From Sphingomonas sp. Root720 (lineage in GTDB: Bacteria; Pseudomonadota; Alphaproteobacteria; Sphingomonadales; Sphingomonadaceae), in assembly GCF_001428605.1 (NCBI RefSeq), contig NZ_LMID01000012.1:310001-374000 (forward strand): 64,000 nucleotides of DNA, given 5' to 3'. The translations under genes and the position numbers were made by a program. Every line of letters begins with the position of its first letter. Position 1 is the first letter of the stretch. The notes under the pieces were generated by a model. The model was given only the letters and a program-made list of their open reading frames with translations, did not search any database and had not been told where the DNA came from. Below are positions 63,447 to 64,000 of this stretch, in pieces.

Positions 63447-64000
63447 TCAGCTGAGCGGGGTCAGGTTCACCGCGGCATACTTGCCGCGACGATCGACCTC
63501 CAGCTCGAACTCGAGCCGGTCGCCTTCGTTGAGGTTGGTCATGCCGGCGCGTTCAACCGCCGAAATGTGCACGAAGGCATCGGGCTGTCCGTCGTCGCGC
63601 TGGATGAAGCCGAAGCCCTTCATCGCGTTGAAGAACTTGACCGTGCCGCTGGCCTTCTCGCCGGTGAGCTGCCGCGAGGGGCCGCCGGCGGCGCCGCCCG
63701 GGCCGGCTGCCGCCGGACGCGGACCGCGATCCTCGACCGGGAGCGGTTCGCCCTCGATCTTCAGGTCGGTTGCCGAAACGCGGCCGCCGCGATCGACGAG
63801 CGTGAACTCGAGCGGCTGGCCTTCGGCCAGGCCGGTGAGGCCCGCCTGCTCGACCGCCGAGATGTGCACGAACACGTCCTCGCCGCCATCGTCACGAACG
63901 ATGAAGCCGAAGCCCTTCTGGCCGTTGAAGAATTTGACGATGCCCTTGCCTTCGCCGATCACCTGGGCGGGCATGCCGCCGCGACCGCCACCGCCGCCGA
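63447..64000 (-). CDS. double cold-shock-domain protein (5' end outside window)
   Basis: RNA-binding protein with two cold-shock domains. Each has the RNP-1-like KGFGFI and the RNP-2-like FVHISAVE motif: residues about 9-70 (GIVKFFNGQKGFGFIVRD) and 108-172 (GTVKFFNAMKGFGFIQRD), joined by a Gly/Ala/Pro linker. An ATG lies at 63974, but the frame continues to the window edge as a Gly/Arg stretch (GGGGGRGG), as in sphingomonad proteins of this type, so the true start is beyond the edge. It probably acts as an RNA chaperone. Confidence 0.92.
   Translation of the reverse strand, partial: GGGGGRGGMPAQVIGEGKGIVKFFNGQKGFGFIVRDDGGEDVFVHISAVEQAGLTGLAEGQPLEFTLVDRGGRVSATDLKIEGEPLPVEDRGPRPAAAGPGGAAGGPSRQLTGEKASGTVKFFNAMKGFGFIQRDDGQPDAFVHISAVERAGMTNLNEGDRLEFELEVDRRGKYAAVNLTPLS

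Overview
The window is GC-rich, densely coding bacterial DNA, almost certainly from the chromosome of an alphaproteobacterium of the order Sphingomonadales (a Sphingomonas/Rhizorhabdus-type strain). This is inferred from the gene families (SUF operon headed by an Rrf2 regulator, trpFBA-accD-folC order, ScfR/PccR regulator next to pccB, small sphingomonad proteins), the ATGA-style stop/start overlaps and the abundant dispersed palindromes. No rRNA, tRNA, CRISPR, transposase, integrase or phage gene was found; this is mostly housekeeping chromosome.

Layout. 1-1.5 kb: 3' part of an HExxH metallopeptidase overlapping a convergent GST. 1.7-8.1 kb: aconitase B (+) and aconitase A (-) around a DUF2490 outer-membrane protein, with two strong terminators. 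8.3-14 kb (-): Cys-rich DUF6628-type protein behind a Fur-like palindrome, then trpF-trpB-trpA-accD-folC. 14-18.2 kb: a soluble MCP-hairpin/Cache protein, pgi and glutathione reductase. 18.2-24.3 kb (+): Rrf2 regulator-sufB-sufC-sufD-sufS-sufT-sufA. 24.4-30.2 kb: two GT-C-like membrane proteins around a gtrA-glycosyltransferase-methyltransferase operon, probably for lipid-linked glycan work. 30.4-32.4 kb: an RTX protein, an AT-rich control region and an atypical response regulator. 32.5-34.7 kb (-): yggT-DUF167-folD-marC. 34.9-46.9 kb: membrane proteins (DedA, AI-2E), extradiol dioxygenase, VOC protein, TlpA-like lipoprotein, argH-lptM-like-lysA-galU, aldo/keto reductase, a siroheme enzyme with a CorA/ZntB transporter, yggS and a ThiE-like protein.

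47-57.2 kb is the metabolic centrepiece: pccB-thiolase-mce-mcm-bioB-pccA on the minus strand, converting propionyl-CoA to succinyl-CoA, with biotin synthase inside the operon and a divergent PccR/ScfR-type regulator. A cluster of TTTGC/GCAAA elements lies between pccB and the regulator. 57.3-64 kb: unknown small proteins including a 57-codon gene, a transglutaminase-like protein with a small partner behind a strongly structured leader, DUF952, 3-hydroxyacyl-CoA dehydrogenase, queG, a Tat-type msrB, and a double cold-shock-domain protein cut by the window edge.

No clearly new defence or mobile system is visible. The best candidates for something undescribed are regulatory or structural: the pccB operator cluster, the suf-operon palindrome, the tetraloop hairpin leader near 59.9 kb, the soluble MCP/Cache protein, the small-protein operon near 58 kb and the vestigial methyltransferase segment in the siroheme enzyme.
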